Assembly: GCA_021603905.1 (NCBI GenBank)
Contig: BQIU01000003.1
Span: forward strand, 1-64,000
Direction: 5' to 3'
DNA length: 64,000 bases
From: Nitrospirales bacterium
GTDB lineage: Bacteria; Nitrospirota; Nitrospiria; Nitrospirales; UBA8639
In this document: positions 51,991 to 61,449 of the stretch, in pieces
Position numbering within the stretch: position 1 is the stretch's first letter
How the letters are laid out: the number at the start of each line of letters is the position of its first letter
The notes under the pieces: model-generated
Told to the model about the DNA's origin: nothing
Seen by the model: only the letters and a program-made list of their open reading frames with translations
Databases searched by the model: none
Program-made: the position numbers and the translations under genes

Positions 51991-52389
51991 TTAATTGTGT
52001 TCAGGCGAAGAAGAATCGGAGTCCGCTGGATTAAAATTTTTGAGGCGGTCAACAAGAGGTTGAGCTTCCGGAGTTGACGATCTTGTTGGCTCGCTCGGGG
52101 GATGGCTCCACGCAATGTGCGTGATGTGATGCTCTTCAAACGTTTGACGAATGACGATAACCATGGCATCGAGCGTGACTTCATCACTTTCACGAAGATC
52201 AAGGCGACGTTCTTCACTCTTCTCAGGCGGAGGAGTTTCGTGAATCAAAGCCCAACAACGGTTAAATAATGTCTCTCGAACAGCGACCGGGATTGTAAGT
52301 GATTCCAGATCAGACGTGGACAAAGCTAACACCATGAGCACGAACTGCAAGTCAGGTAAGCCGGGGTTTTGAACGTCGAGTGTTTGCAT
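51991..52389 (-). CDS. Hypothetical protein, 132 residues
   Basis: The frame starts MQTLDVQNPGLPDLQFVLMV and ends in an acidic, Ser-rich tail (SDSSSPEHN). It has no signal peptide or known motif. Composition and the long charged helix around RETLFNRCWALIHETPPPEK look protein-like. No ribosome site precedes the ATG, so confidence is limited. It is divergent from the phosphoesterase gene. Confidence 0.5.
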   Translation of the reverse strand: MQTLDVQNPGLPDLQFVLMVLALSTSDLESLTIPVAVRETLFNRCWALIHETPPPEKSEERRLDLRESDEVTLDAMVIVIRQTFEEHHITHIAWSHPPSEPTRSSTPEAQPLVDRLKNFNPADSDSSSPEHN

Positions 52390-52449
52390 TGGGTTATGTT
52401 ATCGTTGATCGTCCAGTTTTGACAAGAGCCCAAATCACGAAATTCTGAA

Positions 52450-53430
52450 ATGGAATCAAAAAAACTCTCCTATATACTTGATCGTATCGGTCCACACCAT
52501 GCGAGTAGACGCCTCGAACTTCAGACAATCCATTCGGCCATTCATTCCGGCCCCACGGGATTACACATAAGCTTTGAAAATTTGGATCAGGTAGGACCGT
52601 TACTGAAAGGTCTACTCAAAATCAGTGGACTATGGACCAGAGCTGTACGTAATTCGCTTGATTATGAGGTCGTTGAAAATCCCGTCAGCTTACCGCACTT
52701 ACCTCAGTTATTTCATGGATTCCGGATTCTTCACCTTTCAGACCTCCACCTTGAGGGCATCGCTGACCAAGGCAAAGCCCTGCACGAAACGATCACGCAA
52801 CTCGAGTACGATCTCTGCGTCATCACTGGAGATTACCGACTGTTAACCTACGGGGATTATCAAACGACCCTGGACTGCCTGACCCCGCTGGTGAAACACA
52901 TTCAGTGCCACCATGGCATCATCGGGATACTGGGTAACCATGATTTTCTAGAGATGGTTCCCGGATTAGAAAATCTTGGCATCCAAATGCTGCTCAATGA
53001 AGCCATTCCCATTCAGCGTGGCACGGAAACCATCTGGATGGCGGGAGTTGATGACGCACACTGGTATGAAGTGGCCGATCTCCCCAAAGCCTTACAATCT
53101 GTGCCAAAGGACAATCACCTCGTTCGAATTCTCCTAGCACATTCTCCAGAGATTATTGAAGAAGCCGCTCAAGCGGGCATTGAGCTCTATCTTTGCGGTC
53201 ATTCACATGGAGGACAAATCTGTCTGCCTGGAGGAAGGTCAATCATTGTCAATAGTCGATGCGCACGAGAATACACATCTGGAAAGTGGAAGCACCAACA
53301 GATGCAAGGCTATACCACTCGAGGGGTCGGGACGTCATTACTCCCCGTTCGTTTGTCTTGTCGACCTGAACTTGTTATCCATCGTCTCATCTCCGATGAT
53401 TCCCCTCGCAACATTTCTGGACAACCTTAA
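52450..53430 (+). CDS. Calcineurin-like metallophosphoesterase
   Basis: This 326-residue protein shows all five metal-binding motifs: HLSDLHLEG, ITGDYR, ILGNHDF, LLAHSPE and CGHSHGGQICLPGG. The YaeI/YkuE-like order and the GGQICLPGG end point to the group that acts on lipid-like or membrane phosphoesters. An N-terminal ~90-residue segment precedes the domain, and there is no clear signal peptide. Its stop codon overlaps the convergent gene at 53427 by 4 nt. Confidence 0.92.
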   Translation: MESKKLSYILDRIGPHHASRRLELQTIHSAIHSGPTGLHISFENLDQVGPLLKGLLKISGLWTRAVRNSLDYEVVENPVSLPHLPQLFHGFRILHLSDLHLEGIADQGKALHETITQLEYDLCVITGDYRLLTYGDYQTTLDCLTPLVKHIQCHHGIIGILGNHDFLEMVPGLENLGIQMLLNEAIPIQRGTETIWMAGVDDAHWYEVADLPKALQSVPKDNHLVRILLAHSPEIIEEAAQAGIELYLCGHSHGGQICLPGGRSIIVNSRCAREYTSGKWKHQQMQGYTTRGVGTSLLPVRLSCRPELVIHRLISDDSPRNISGQP

Positions 53431-55157
53431 AACGGCAACTTAATCCCACCCGGAAGGATAGACTTCGGCACGCTCTTCTTCAGAAGGTCTTCTAACACAC
53501 TGTTGTATTGGGCGACACGAGTAGTTAAGTCACCACCAATTGAGCCAAGGCTTCCAAGATTTTGTTGTAATTGCTGAATCGGTTCTTTGGTTTTGGCTAT
53601 GAGAGCGGCTTGGAGATCTTGTTTAAAGCGAGCCGCGACATCATTCACCATTTTCCCTGCCGCATTCTGTACAATCTTATCAAGGTCAGACTCGAGTGCC
53701 ACATTATAATGCTCAACCGTACCGGTCACATTAGCCTTGATAGATAACTGAGAAATATCCGAAATTGCCTTGCGTAATGACTGCGTGAGTGGACGAGTAT
53801 CCTGTTGAGAACCCGCAGAAATCTTCAAGCCTGTCAGCTGTCCCGTCCCTTGGGCATCCAAAGCCTTTCCTTTCAGGGAAGCCGTCACCGTGATATCTGC
53901 AGCACCGTCGTTCAACGATACCGGCAACTTCTCATCCTTCGATAAGACAATGTCTTGAAGCCTAAAGTCCTTCGCGGCAAACTTCATATGGTCTGAGGAT
54001 TGAGCCGGCTGACGGTGATCAAGCGTCCCCTCCAGCATGAGAGACGTCACACCTTTCAACTGTTCTCCGCTAAATGCAAACGTCAGCGGCTGACCAAATA
54101 TCGCCTGTTCAGGCGTGATATTGCGAACTGTTCCGGCAAGATCTCCAACATCAAGCTGTAGCGACACCTTGGCAAGACGAATCAAAAAGTCCACGCCCGG
54201 GTCGTCAGCAGACGCTGGAGTCTCAGATTCCTTGGCTTCTTGACCCTGTTCGAGATACGGTTTCAATCGTTCATACCATGACACTCCCTGCTGCACCCAC
54301 GCTCCAATATGCGATCCGAGAAGTGACTGACTCAGATTGGCAAGTCCTTGCGGAGAGAGATTATATTTTTCCTGAAGATGCTGAATATCACGTTGTGGTG
54401 CAGATTTAATCTGAGCCAACCGTGCTTTCAACAGTTCAGCCTTCTCTTCAAATTGCTTTTTGGCACTGCGAACTTGTCGAACGTCCACTTCAAGCTCTTC
54501 CTTCAAAGATTGAACTTTTTCGACCCCACTCAACACTCCGCCTATTCCACCTTTCACAGACTTTTTTACTTCTTTGACGCGTTGCTTATACTTCGACACC
54601 TGTTTTTTCCCCGGTAATTTTTGTAACCGTTCTTTCCAAATCTCTCGTTCTTGCTGAATATCGGCTTTCAACGCTTCAATTAGTTTCATCGTCTCCAAAT
54701 CTTCTTTTTCCAAAATCTCTTTCACATTGGGAATTTCAAGGGCTGGTAACGAAATTGCGAACTGACTATCCATGGCATTCGTGACTGTGGCATTCCGAAT
54801 GGCACCAGAAGTTGATCGTTCTGTCCCGAACCTCACTCCCTCAACCGCCATTTCATCGATGATCACCTGACGCCACAACAATGGCAACACATCCAACCCC
54901 ATGGCCATTCGAGCAATATCAACAGCATTCGTCATCGGCTTATCAGGATTCGTCACTTGCAAGCGAGTCAGTGTTAAGCCAGAAGGAAACACACTCAAAT
55001 CCGCTTCATCAAGCTCGACCATCGCTCCAACAATTTCTGTCCCTTTGGCTTCAATGATGTTTTCAACAATCATATCAACAAAAAATATCCAAAAGACGAC
55101 AAGAAGCACGGTCAGAATGAATACGAACCCGAGACTCCATTTCATGAACTTCTTCAT
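53427..55157 (-). CDS. TIGR03545 family membrane-anchored protein
   Basis: This 576-residue protein has an N-terminal helix (WSLGFVFILTVLLVVFWIFF). An AsmA-like start follows (IVENIIEAKGTEIVGAMVEL, DEADLSVFPSGLTLTRLQV, IDEMAVEGVRFGTERSTSGA). A long coiled coil spans ~150-270, and a beta-rich periplasmic region precedes the C-terminal VPKSILPGGIKLPF. The family is conserved in Gram-negative bacteria but uncharacterised; the layout suggests a role in lipid or envelope transport. It is transcribed alone. Confidence 0.88.
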   Translation of the reverse strand: MKKFMKWSLGFVFILTVLLVVFWIFFVDMIVENIIEAKGTEIVGAMVELDEADLSVFPSGLTLTRLQVTNPDKPMTNAVDIARMAMGLDVLPLLWRQVIIDEMAVEGVRFGTERSTSGAIRNATVTNAMDSQFAISLPALEIPNVKEILEKEDLETMKLIEALKADIQQEREIWKERLQKLPGKKQVSKYKQRVKEVKKSVKGGIGGVLSGVEKVQSLKEELEVDVRQVRSAKKQFEEKAELLKARLAQIKSAPQRDIQHLQEKYNLSPQGLANLSQSLLGSHIGAWVQQGVSWYERLKPYLEQGQEAKESETPASADDPGVDFLIRLAKVSLQLDVGDLAGTVRNITPEQAIFGQPLTFAFSGEQLKGVTSLMLEGTLDHRQPAQSSDHMKFAAKDFRLQDIVLSKDEKLPVSLNDGAADITVTASLKGKALDAQGTGQLTGLKISAGSQQDTRPLTQSLRKAISDISQLSIKANVTGTVEHYNVALESDLDKIVQNAAGKMVNDVAARFKQDLQAALIAKTKEPIQQLQQNLGSLGSIGGDLTTRVAQYNSVLEDLLKKSVPKSILPGGIKLPF

Positions 55158-55424
55158 CCGTTCATACTCCCTGGTAAAATCAATCCTTCAAACATGTTGT
55201 AATGTAAATGGACACTGTGATAATCCGTGATACCCAATGTCCCCCAAGTCGGTCTAAGCAAAACAGCCTACCGTGACTACCGCGTCAGACTCGAATGAGC
55301 CATGCCTTTAATTATAGCGAATCCAATGGCTGGAAAGCCTTACACCCTTCACTGGCTTCCACCCTCGTTCTTTCAATAATCCATCTGACCTAGGGCTTAG
55401 ATGTGTCCAAGTCCAGTGAATGAG
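55158..55424. other. Intergenic region, no gene recognised
   Basis: It contains GTCAGACTCGAA at 55284-55295, part of the motif seen at 19182 and 43836, and TATAGCGAAT near 55315. No frame here looks coding. Confidence 0.5.
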
Positions 55425-55542
55425 GAAAGGAAGCCTAGGCGACGGTTGTTGCTCCCCCTCAGATGATTGAAGCAGCAACAAAGGTTCCTTCTTTGGTTCC
55501 TCTTAACGTCTTGTTTACAAGTCGCCTAGGCGACGGTTGTTG
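55425..55542. repeat. Pair of CCTAGGCGACGGTTGTTG repeats
   Basis: One copy lies at 55425-55451, the other at 55521-55542, about 95 bases apart in the same orientation. The second contains a perfect 14-bp palindrome, GTCGCCTAGGCGAC. The copy at 22090-22116 is inverted relative to these and matches the first at 26 of 27 bases. Confidence 0.7.
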
Positions 55543-55762
55543 TGTAACCAAGTGCACCCCAATAGGCAACTTTGCTTGAAAGCCGTGCTGTCTCTGAGAT
55601 ATAGGTAGAAGGTCGCCTCGCAGCATAAGACTACGTTTCAAACATCTGAAGTTATGTGAAAAACGGCTATAGGCCACGACCGCTCTACTCCATCAGAATA
55701 CCGCTCAAATACGTACCTGTCCAATATCATTTGCACAAATTTACGCACACGATAATCTAAAA

Positions 55763-55800
55763 GACCGCACGTACCCTGGAAACCCAGGGCACGTGCGGTC
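55763..55800. repeat. Strong 17-bp hairpin, one mismatch, four-base loop
   Basis: GACCGCACGTACCCTGG (55763-55779) pairs with 55784-55800 except at one position. On the minus strand it is followed by TTTTAG, so it could end a minus-strand transcript, but no such gene is present. A small structured RNA or mobile repeat end are other options. Confidence 0.55.
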
Positions 55801-55913
55801 AAGCCCTCCGTACCTATGGACAAATGGAGTCCATACTCCAAGTCGCCTTAGGCAGGAAATGTATACTGTATTCACCTCTTACTTTAACGTGAAAATGTGA
55901 AAAACAAGCCTCG

Positions 55914-55939
55914 GAACGCCTGGAGAAGCCAGGCGCTTC
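55914..55939 (+). promoter_or_regulatory. Hairpin and possible promoter in the helicase leader
   Basis: CGCCTGG and CCAGGCG (55917-55935) form a stem with a five-base loop, extended by flanking GAA and TTC. TATAAT follows at 55944-55949, a good -10 candidate for the helicase transcript, without a clear -35. Transcription from it would give a leader of ~110 bases. Confidence 0.4.
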
Positions 55940-56008
55940 GACGTATAATGGTTTCAGGTATAGACCCGCGCGTGATCCAGTCCAAAGCAGTACCATAACG
56001 TTCGAAAC

Positions 56009-56041
56009 GGTTGAGCTCTTTTCAGAGGCTCAACCATTTTT
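56009..56041 (+). terminator. Terminator-like hairpin 22 nt before the helicase start
   Basis: GGTTGAGCTCT pairs with AGA and GCTCAACC with one bulged G and a TTTC loop, followed by ATTTTTC. This is the form of an intrinsic terminator. As no gene ends just upstream, it could attenuate the helicase transcript or end a small leader RNA. Confidence 0.6.
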
Positions 56042-56062
56042 CAGAAGCCAGATGAATACGCT

Positions 56063-57304
56063 ATGAAGTTTGAAAAGTATCCTATTTCAGAAACCATCAA
56101 ACAGAATCTCGCCCAACTGGGATTTGTACGAACCACAGACATTCAATTCAAAACTATTCCTTCGATCATGGACGGTGAAGATGTGTTGGCCATTGCACAA
56201 ACTGGAACAGGAAAAACCGCCGCCTTCGCCATCCCTATCATTCATCAAATCGATTACAGGAAGAACAGTAAACGCTCGTATGGTATTCAATGCATCGTCA
56301 TGGTTCCAACCCACGAGTTGGCAATGCAAATTGGTGACGTGTTCACGAAGCTCTCGAAACAAACCAAAGTAAAAACATTCGCCATGTATGGCGGGATCGA
56401 ACAAGACCCGCAGATTCAAAAATTGCAAAGTGGCCTCGACGTGCTGATTACCACACCAGGTCGATTATTTGATCTCATCCATCAAGGATACGTTGACGTC
56501 AAACGCGTCGAAACTCTGGTCCTTGATGAAGCCGATCATATGCTCGACCTCGGCTTCATTAAAGATATTCACGCCATCAAACGAATGCTCACCCAACAGC
56601 ATCAGACCTTGTTTTTCTCAGCCACGATAAATAAAGACATTAAAAAACTCGCTTATTCGCAAATCAGGCATTCGGCAATCCGAATTCAAGTTTCGCCCGA
56701 AAATCGTGTTTCTAAAAATGTCACGCACTATGTGATGTTTGTCGAAATGGATGACAAACGGTTTTTCCTTGAACGATTTATGACCGATAATCCAGAAAGT
56801 CGGGTGATCGTATTTGTGAGAACACGAGTCCGCGCCGAACGGGTCGCCAAAGCAATGGGACGTGTTGGGATCGAAACGATGACGATTCATGGAGACAAGG
56901 ATCAACACGATCGTGCCGAAGTGATGAACGCGTTCAAGGCGGGATCCTGCCGGACGTTAATCGCCACCGATGTCAGTGCACGGGGCATCGATATTCCGGA
57001 CGTTCATTATGTCATTAACTATGATTTACCCGATAAGGCGGAAAACTACGTCCATCGCGTTGGGAGAACCGGTCGAGGCATCAACAAGGGCATTGCGCTT
57101 TCGTTCTGTAGCAAAGAAGAAAAAGTCCGTCTTGAGGAAATCCAAGGGTTCCTCGACAAACCAATCGACGTCATCAAAATTGCAAAAGAAGATTACGCCT
57201 TCACGCTTCAACACCCGAGTGGGGAGCATAGCTTAGAAGAATTGATGGAAGAAATGAACGAATGGGAAAAGAACAAAAAGAAGAGGAGAAAGAAAAAAGC
57301 TTAA
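56063..57304 (+). CDS. DEAD-box ATP-dependent RNA helicase, RhlE type
   Basis: This 413-residue helicase has the full motif set. Q-motif TDIQFKTIPSIM precedes motif I AQTGTGKT. Then come PTHELAMQ (Ia), TTPGR (Ib), LDEAD (II) and FSATI (III). The second domain has VIVFVRTR (IV), ATDVSARGID (V) and HRVGRTGR (VI). It ends in a Lys/Arg-rich tail (KNKKKRRKKKA). RhlE-type enzymes unwind short RNA duplexes in ribosome assembly, RNA decay and cold adaptation. The opening MKFEKYPISETIKQNLAQLG is reminiscent of Bacteroidota RhlE proteins, so past transfer is possible. Confidence 0.94.
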   Translation: MKFEKYPISETIKQNLAQLGFVRTTDIQFKTIPSIMDGEDVLAIAQTGTGKTAAFAIPIIHQIDYRKNSKRSYGIQCIVMVPTHELAMQIGDVFTKLSKQTKVKTFAMYGGIEQDPQIQKLQSGLDVLITTPGRLFDLIHQGYVDVKRVETLVLDEADHMLDLGFIKDIHAIKRMLTQQHQTLFFSATINKDIKKLAYSQIRHSAIRIQVSPENRVSKNVTHYVMFVEMDDKRFFLERFMTDNPESRVIVFVRTRVRAERVAKAMGRVGIETMTIHGDKDQHDRAEVMNAFKAGSCRTLIATDVSARGIDIPDVHYVINYDLPDKAENYVHRVGRTGRGINKGIALSFCSKEEKVRLEEIQGFLDKPIDVIKIAKEDYAFTLQHPSGEHSLEELMEEMNEWEKNKKKRRKKKA

Positions 57305-57535
57305 GAAGAAAAGTGTAAGATCAATAGCACCACATGTGTTCAGAAAATTTCCTTTAATAAGTTATTGTCAATTCTAATAACTTCCAAGGTTTGAAGTATT
57401 AAATACCGCGAAGATAATCTGAATGGAGCACATGGATAGTAATTGGATTCGCTATCATGTCTGAATGGTGGCTGGACAAATCGATTCGATTCAAACGCAT
57501 TGTCCATCGTGACAACAGGACAACAGTCCATACCT
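57305..57535. other. Short intergenic region between convergent genes
   Basis: AT-rich sequence of ~230 bases between the helicase and the kinase; no terminator hairpin or gene recognised. Confidence 0.5.
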
Positions 57536-60304
57536 TTAAACACCAGCTTTCTGCAGTTGCGTTTTCGGTAACCACTTCATGACCATATTCGCTAATTCTT
57601 GAAAATTGATTGGCTTTGTCACATAATCATCCATTCCAGCAGCAAGACACTTATCACGATCACCTTGCATCGCATTGGCCGTCATCGCAATAATTGGCAC
57701 GCCCTGCGTGCCGCGTTGCTCGACGCTCATCTCTCGTATCTCGTCTGACGCTTCACGTTTCACGTTTAACGCCTCGCGCGCGCGAATTGCCTTCGTCGCT
57801 TCATAACCATCCATTTCCGGCATCTGACAGTCCATCAAGACCAGGGTATAGGGCACTCGTGATACGGCTTCGACAGCTTCGTGTCCATTCCCCACGACAT
57901 CAGTCCGATATCCCAAACGCTCTAACATCATGACGGCAAGTTGCTGATTCACACGATGATCATCAGCCACGAGAATCCTCACGGCACCTCGAACGATCGC
58001 GTCTGTCGATTTTTTTGAATCGGCAAATGGGACGAGCACAGACTCAGGCTCTTCCTGTTGATAGCCCATGACCGTGGCCAAAGAGTCATGGAGTACTTGC
58101 TTACGAATGGGTTTGGTCACATAGCCGTCGAACCCAGCATCACGAGAGGCAATACCATCATCTCGTTGTCCCATAGAAGTCAACAGGAGCAAACGCACAG
58201 ACCTGATGGATGGATTGGCCTTGATGGTCCGTGCGAAGGTCAAACCATCCATTTCAGACACCTTCATCCCTACGATCGCGAGATCGAATGGATCGTTCTC
58301 CCGTTCTGCCTCCTGCAGAACACTCAATGCATCCGTCGATGTTTCGACCGTCACACACTGTATTCCCCATTCTTCGGCATATTTCGCCAAAAGGTCACGA
58401 CTGCCTCGATGTTCATCGATGATACACAGACGAAGCTTTTGAAATTCGACTTGGTGAGAAAGAGCCGCTTGTTCTGGTTGGGTCTCAAGTTGGATCGTCA
58501 TCCAAAACGTACTTCCCTCATTCAGAATACTCTCAACTCCAATCTCACCGTTCATCCGCTCGATAAGCTGTTTGCTGATAGCAAGACCAAGGCCTGTCCC
58601 CCCGTATTTCCGTGTGGTCGAACTATCCGCCTGACTAAATGAAGTAAAGAGTTTGGCTTTGCCCTCAGGACTGATGCCGATTCCTGTATCCGATACTTCT
58701 ATACGAAGGACGACAAATTCTGTCGTTTTTTGAAGAAGCTGAACCTGCAATGAAACTTCTCCCTGTTCAGTAAACTTAATGGCATTGCCAATCAGATTCA
58801 GCAAAATTTGGCGCAGACGACCAGGATCTCCACGAAGATCAACAGGAACATTCGCAGAAACATGCCCAAAGAGTTCCAGGTTCTTTTCTGCCGCTTTGCT
58901 TGAGACTAATTCCAACGTTTCTTCAATGGACGTTCGAAGGTTGAAATCGATCGTTTCTAATTCAAGCTTCCCGGCTTCAATCTTCGAAAAATCAAGAATG
59001 TCATTGATAATCGTCAACAATGCTTCACCAGAACTCCGCACGGTGTCAGCCAGATGATGTTGTTGAGAAGTGAGCGCTGTCTCAAGTAACAGTCCTGTCA
59101 TACCAATAACCCCATTCATCGGAGTTCTGATCTCATGGCTCATGGTCGCAAGAAATTCACTCTTCGCTCTCACGGCGGCTTCCGCCCGGTCCATGGCCTC
59201 AAGAAGTTCGAGTTCGCTACATTTGCGTTTCGTAATATCAATAGAATACACACGAATGGCTTCAAAATCTGGCATATAGGTAATTTCTTGCTCATAGATG
59301 ACATGATCCATGTAGATTTCGCGAACATATGACTGTTGCTGACCTGACTTCAATTTCCCAATAATTGATGGCAAGTCATGAATCAGTGGATGTGTCTCTG
59401 CATCATGACTCTGCTCTTCAAAAATGGTTCGCGCAGCAGGATTCATGTACCGCATGTGCCCATCGCCATTCACTTCGATGATAGGATTGGGATTGCTTTC
59501 AGGAAATGAAGCCAAGCGCCGTAGCTGGGCTTCTCCTTCCAACTTAGCCTTCACGGCCTGTTGAGCTTCCTCTCGTGCTCTCTTCAGTTCCTGTACTTGG
59601 GAAGAGATCTTCTGTGACAAGACCATAGCCACACACAGAAAGATGAAGACTCCCATTCCTCCAAGGCTCAGCACTTCGTTCCATCTGTTGGCTAAGGACT
59701 CCTCAACATTGTCAAAGAGGCGATCAACTTCCTCCTGAATGAGAGCATGAATCTTTGCTTGAGATTGATAGATATCTTCAAAGACAACGTCTATCTTATC
59801 TTTGAGCATTGCACGTTCCTGAAGCAGACGTAACAGATGCTCGCGACGATCTGCTTGGACAGCATTTTGATATTCAACTTCCCATTTATCTGCTAGGACG
59901 ACAAAGGCCTTAAGATCTGCAGACACGGCTTCTAACCCAAGCAACGTGTTCCGAAATTCAGGCTGTTGACTGGCCTGAGATTGCACTCGAAGAAAACCCT
60001 GCAGTTTGTCAATGGCATCGACCTTCCCATTCTTTATATCTTGAATATCGAACAGTGAGATCATTTGTATTCGCACGTCTGTCAAATGTTTCTGAATGTT
60101 CTCCCTGGATCCATGTAAGGCATTCTCTTGGGCTTTCACTTGCGTTCGAGCATCTTTCACTTGCCCAAGCGCAAAGTGAATCAAGCTCACAGCATAAAGA
60201 CCAAACGCAAAAGCCAACCCCACGAGTACCCACACCATCAAGTGAATTCGATATTCATCTTTCAAAACGTTCATAACGTGCTGCATCCTGAATTCACAAC
60301 CCAA
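57536..60304 (-). CDS. Hybrid sensor histidine kinase with two receivers
   Basis: This 922-residue sensor begins with a membrane helix (~23-47). A periplasmic helical region (~48-213) is followed by a second helix ([17 protein letters not shown]). A PAS domain (~265-360) precedes the kinase core: His390 in [21 protein letters not shown] box [17 protein letters not shown] and [10 protein letters not shown]. Receiver 1 (~624-748) keeps the acidic pair (Asp630/Glu631) and Lys731 but has Gly679 where the phospho-acceptor Asp should be. Receiver 2 (~776-910) is complete: Asp781/782, Asp825 in [10 protein letters not shown], Lys897. Residues ~841-868 form an unusually long loop encoded by repeat-like DNA. 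The architecture resembles BarA-type sensors without an Hpt domain. Confidence 0.92.
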   Translation of the reverse strand: MGCEFRMQHVMNVLKDEYRIHLMVWVLVGLAFAFGLYAVSLIHFALGQVKDARTQVKAQENALHGSRENIQKHLTDVRIQMISLFDIQDIKNGKVDAIDKLQGFLRVQSQASQQPEFRNTLLGLEAVSADLKAFVVLADKWEVEYQNAVQADRREHLLRLLQERAMLKDKIDVVFEDIYQSQAKIHALIQEEVDRLFDNVEESLANRWNEVLSLGGMGVFIFLCVAMVLSQKISSQVQELKRAREEAQQAVKAKLEGEAQLRRLASFPESNPNPIIEVNGDGHMRYMNPAARTIFEEQSHDAETHPLIHDLPSIIGKLKSGQQQSYVREIYMDHVIYEQEITYMPDFEAIRVYSIDITKRKCSELELLEAMDRAEAAVRAKSEFLATMSHEIRTPMNGVIGMTGLLLETALTSQQHHLADTVRSSGEALLTIINDILDFSKIEAGKLELETIDFNLRTSIEETLELVSSKAAEKNLELFGHVSANVPVDLRGDPGRLRQILLNLIGNAIKFTEQGEVSLQVQLLQKTTEFVVLRIEVSDTGIGISPEGKAKLFTSFSQADSSTTRKYGGTGLGLAISKQLIERMNGEIGVESILNEGSTFWMTIQLETQPEQAALSHQVEFQKLRLCIIDEHRGSRDLLAKYAEEWGIQCVTVETSTDALSVLQEAERENDPFDLAIVGMKVSEMDGLTFARTIKANPSIRSVRLLLLTSMGQRDDGIASRDAGFDGYVTKPIRKQVLHDSLATVMGYQQEEPESVLVPFADSKKSTDAIVRGAVRILVADDHRVNQQLAVMMLERLGYRTDVVGNGHEAVEAVSRVPYTLVLMDCQMPEMDGYEATKAIRAREALNVKREASDEIREMSVEQRGTQGVPIIAMTANAMQGDRDKCLAAGMDDYVTKPINFQELANMVMKWLPKTQLQKAGV
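57701..57784 (-). repeat. Repeat-like DNA inside the kinase gene, in frame
   Basis: GTTGCTCG (57715-57722), CATCTC, ACGCTTCACG (57748-57757) and a GCGCGCGCG end occur in the same order as in the palindromic element at 11572. The TTCACGTTTCACG type repeats also resemble those after the receptors. It encodes a charged loop of ~27 residues between alpha-3 and beta-4 of receiver 2, where ~8-14 are usual. Confidence 0.6.
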
Positions 60305-61449
60305 CGAAAGACATCACACGATATTCATTGAAATCATACGAATTCGTAAAACGTGAAGTACGTAAACTTCCAATGTAGGATTTTTCAATGACAAGACGGC
60401 TCTCGGGCAATGCGCAAACCGGTCAATTATTCATATGGCCAAAAGCACATAACCGTTCTCTGACTGTTCGTCTGAGTCAAGGGAACATTCATTAGTCATT
60501 ATCGAAACAATAGCGTCAAAAATTAAGTCTAACTTTTTGAAAGGTAATAGAATTCCTTTCGATTTCCTTATCCATTCCACCTTCACTATGGCTAACGCAG
60601 TCTATTCCGGCCAAAACCCTTACATCTTCGCCATTACAGCAACACACCCAACTATAACGAGCTACAACACCGAGAAAAGACAAATTTCGACACATAACGT
60701 TTAACAATCTCACGCCGTCGTGCAGAGCCGTCAGTAAACGCACGGGACACAAAACAAGAAAAATCTTTCAGACAAGGCCTCGGCTTGAGAGTCATGTGCT
60801 GACATCATTCCGGAAAACTTACACACACAATACATGACAGTGTGATCTCGACATATCAGCTTCCTGCTCCAGGAACACTAAAATGTGAGGCAAGGGATTT
60901 TCTTTACCTTTGTGACATGGAGTCTTGGTTTTTCCTATCACAGACTTAATTAGACTTCACTCAACCAGTATTTTATGAACACGAATAATAGGTATCACCC
61001 GTCACCTACACCAAGTACAACAGCAAATCACTGAGAACCTTTTGCGTACTAAGGGTTTAGAGCGGCATGACTCACCTGAACCATTTACTTCGAATGAGGC
61101 TTTCGATCAGAAGATAGGTAAACCGTCAATCAGGTGAGCAAACCAAGAGGACCCTGTTCAGGGTTTGGATGAGAAAGTTGTGGGTCAGGTACTCGTTCGG
61201 ACGTTCGATGCGACTCAATATATTGAAAATTAGCGTTGGAAGACTCGCAGAACATTGGAGTAAAAACGAAACCACTCCAGGGAGACACGGCTCTAAGAAA
61301 AATCAAAAGAACGGAGGAGCCTTCGGCATAGTTAGCTGAAAAGAAGCATCAAACCTTCCTGAAGGTGTCAAAGTCTAATTTTTCTTTTAGAAAAACTCAA
61401 AGCACAGTAGATTTTCCTAACTCCACACCCTCAATTACCCACTGTAAAT
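60305..61449. other. Long intergenic region, no gene recognised
   Basis: About 1.1 kb between the kinase start and the sthA end. Frames on both strands are short and unlike proteins. No tRNA, rRNA or riboswitch pattern was recognised. ACCCTGTTCAGGGT near 61150 is a 14-bp palindrome. The stretch could contain an unannotated RNA or degraded genes. Confidence 0.5.

Noticed and set aside
58058-58642. 194-codon plus-strand frame inside the hybrid kinase gene
   Set aside because: It lies wholly antisense to conserved receiver and ATPase motifs and has no family features.
60305-61449. tRNA or small stable RNA gene in the long gap
   Set aside because: No T-loop consensus, acceptor-stem pairing or CCA end could be found.
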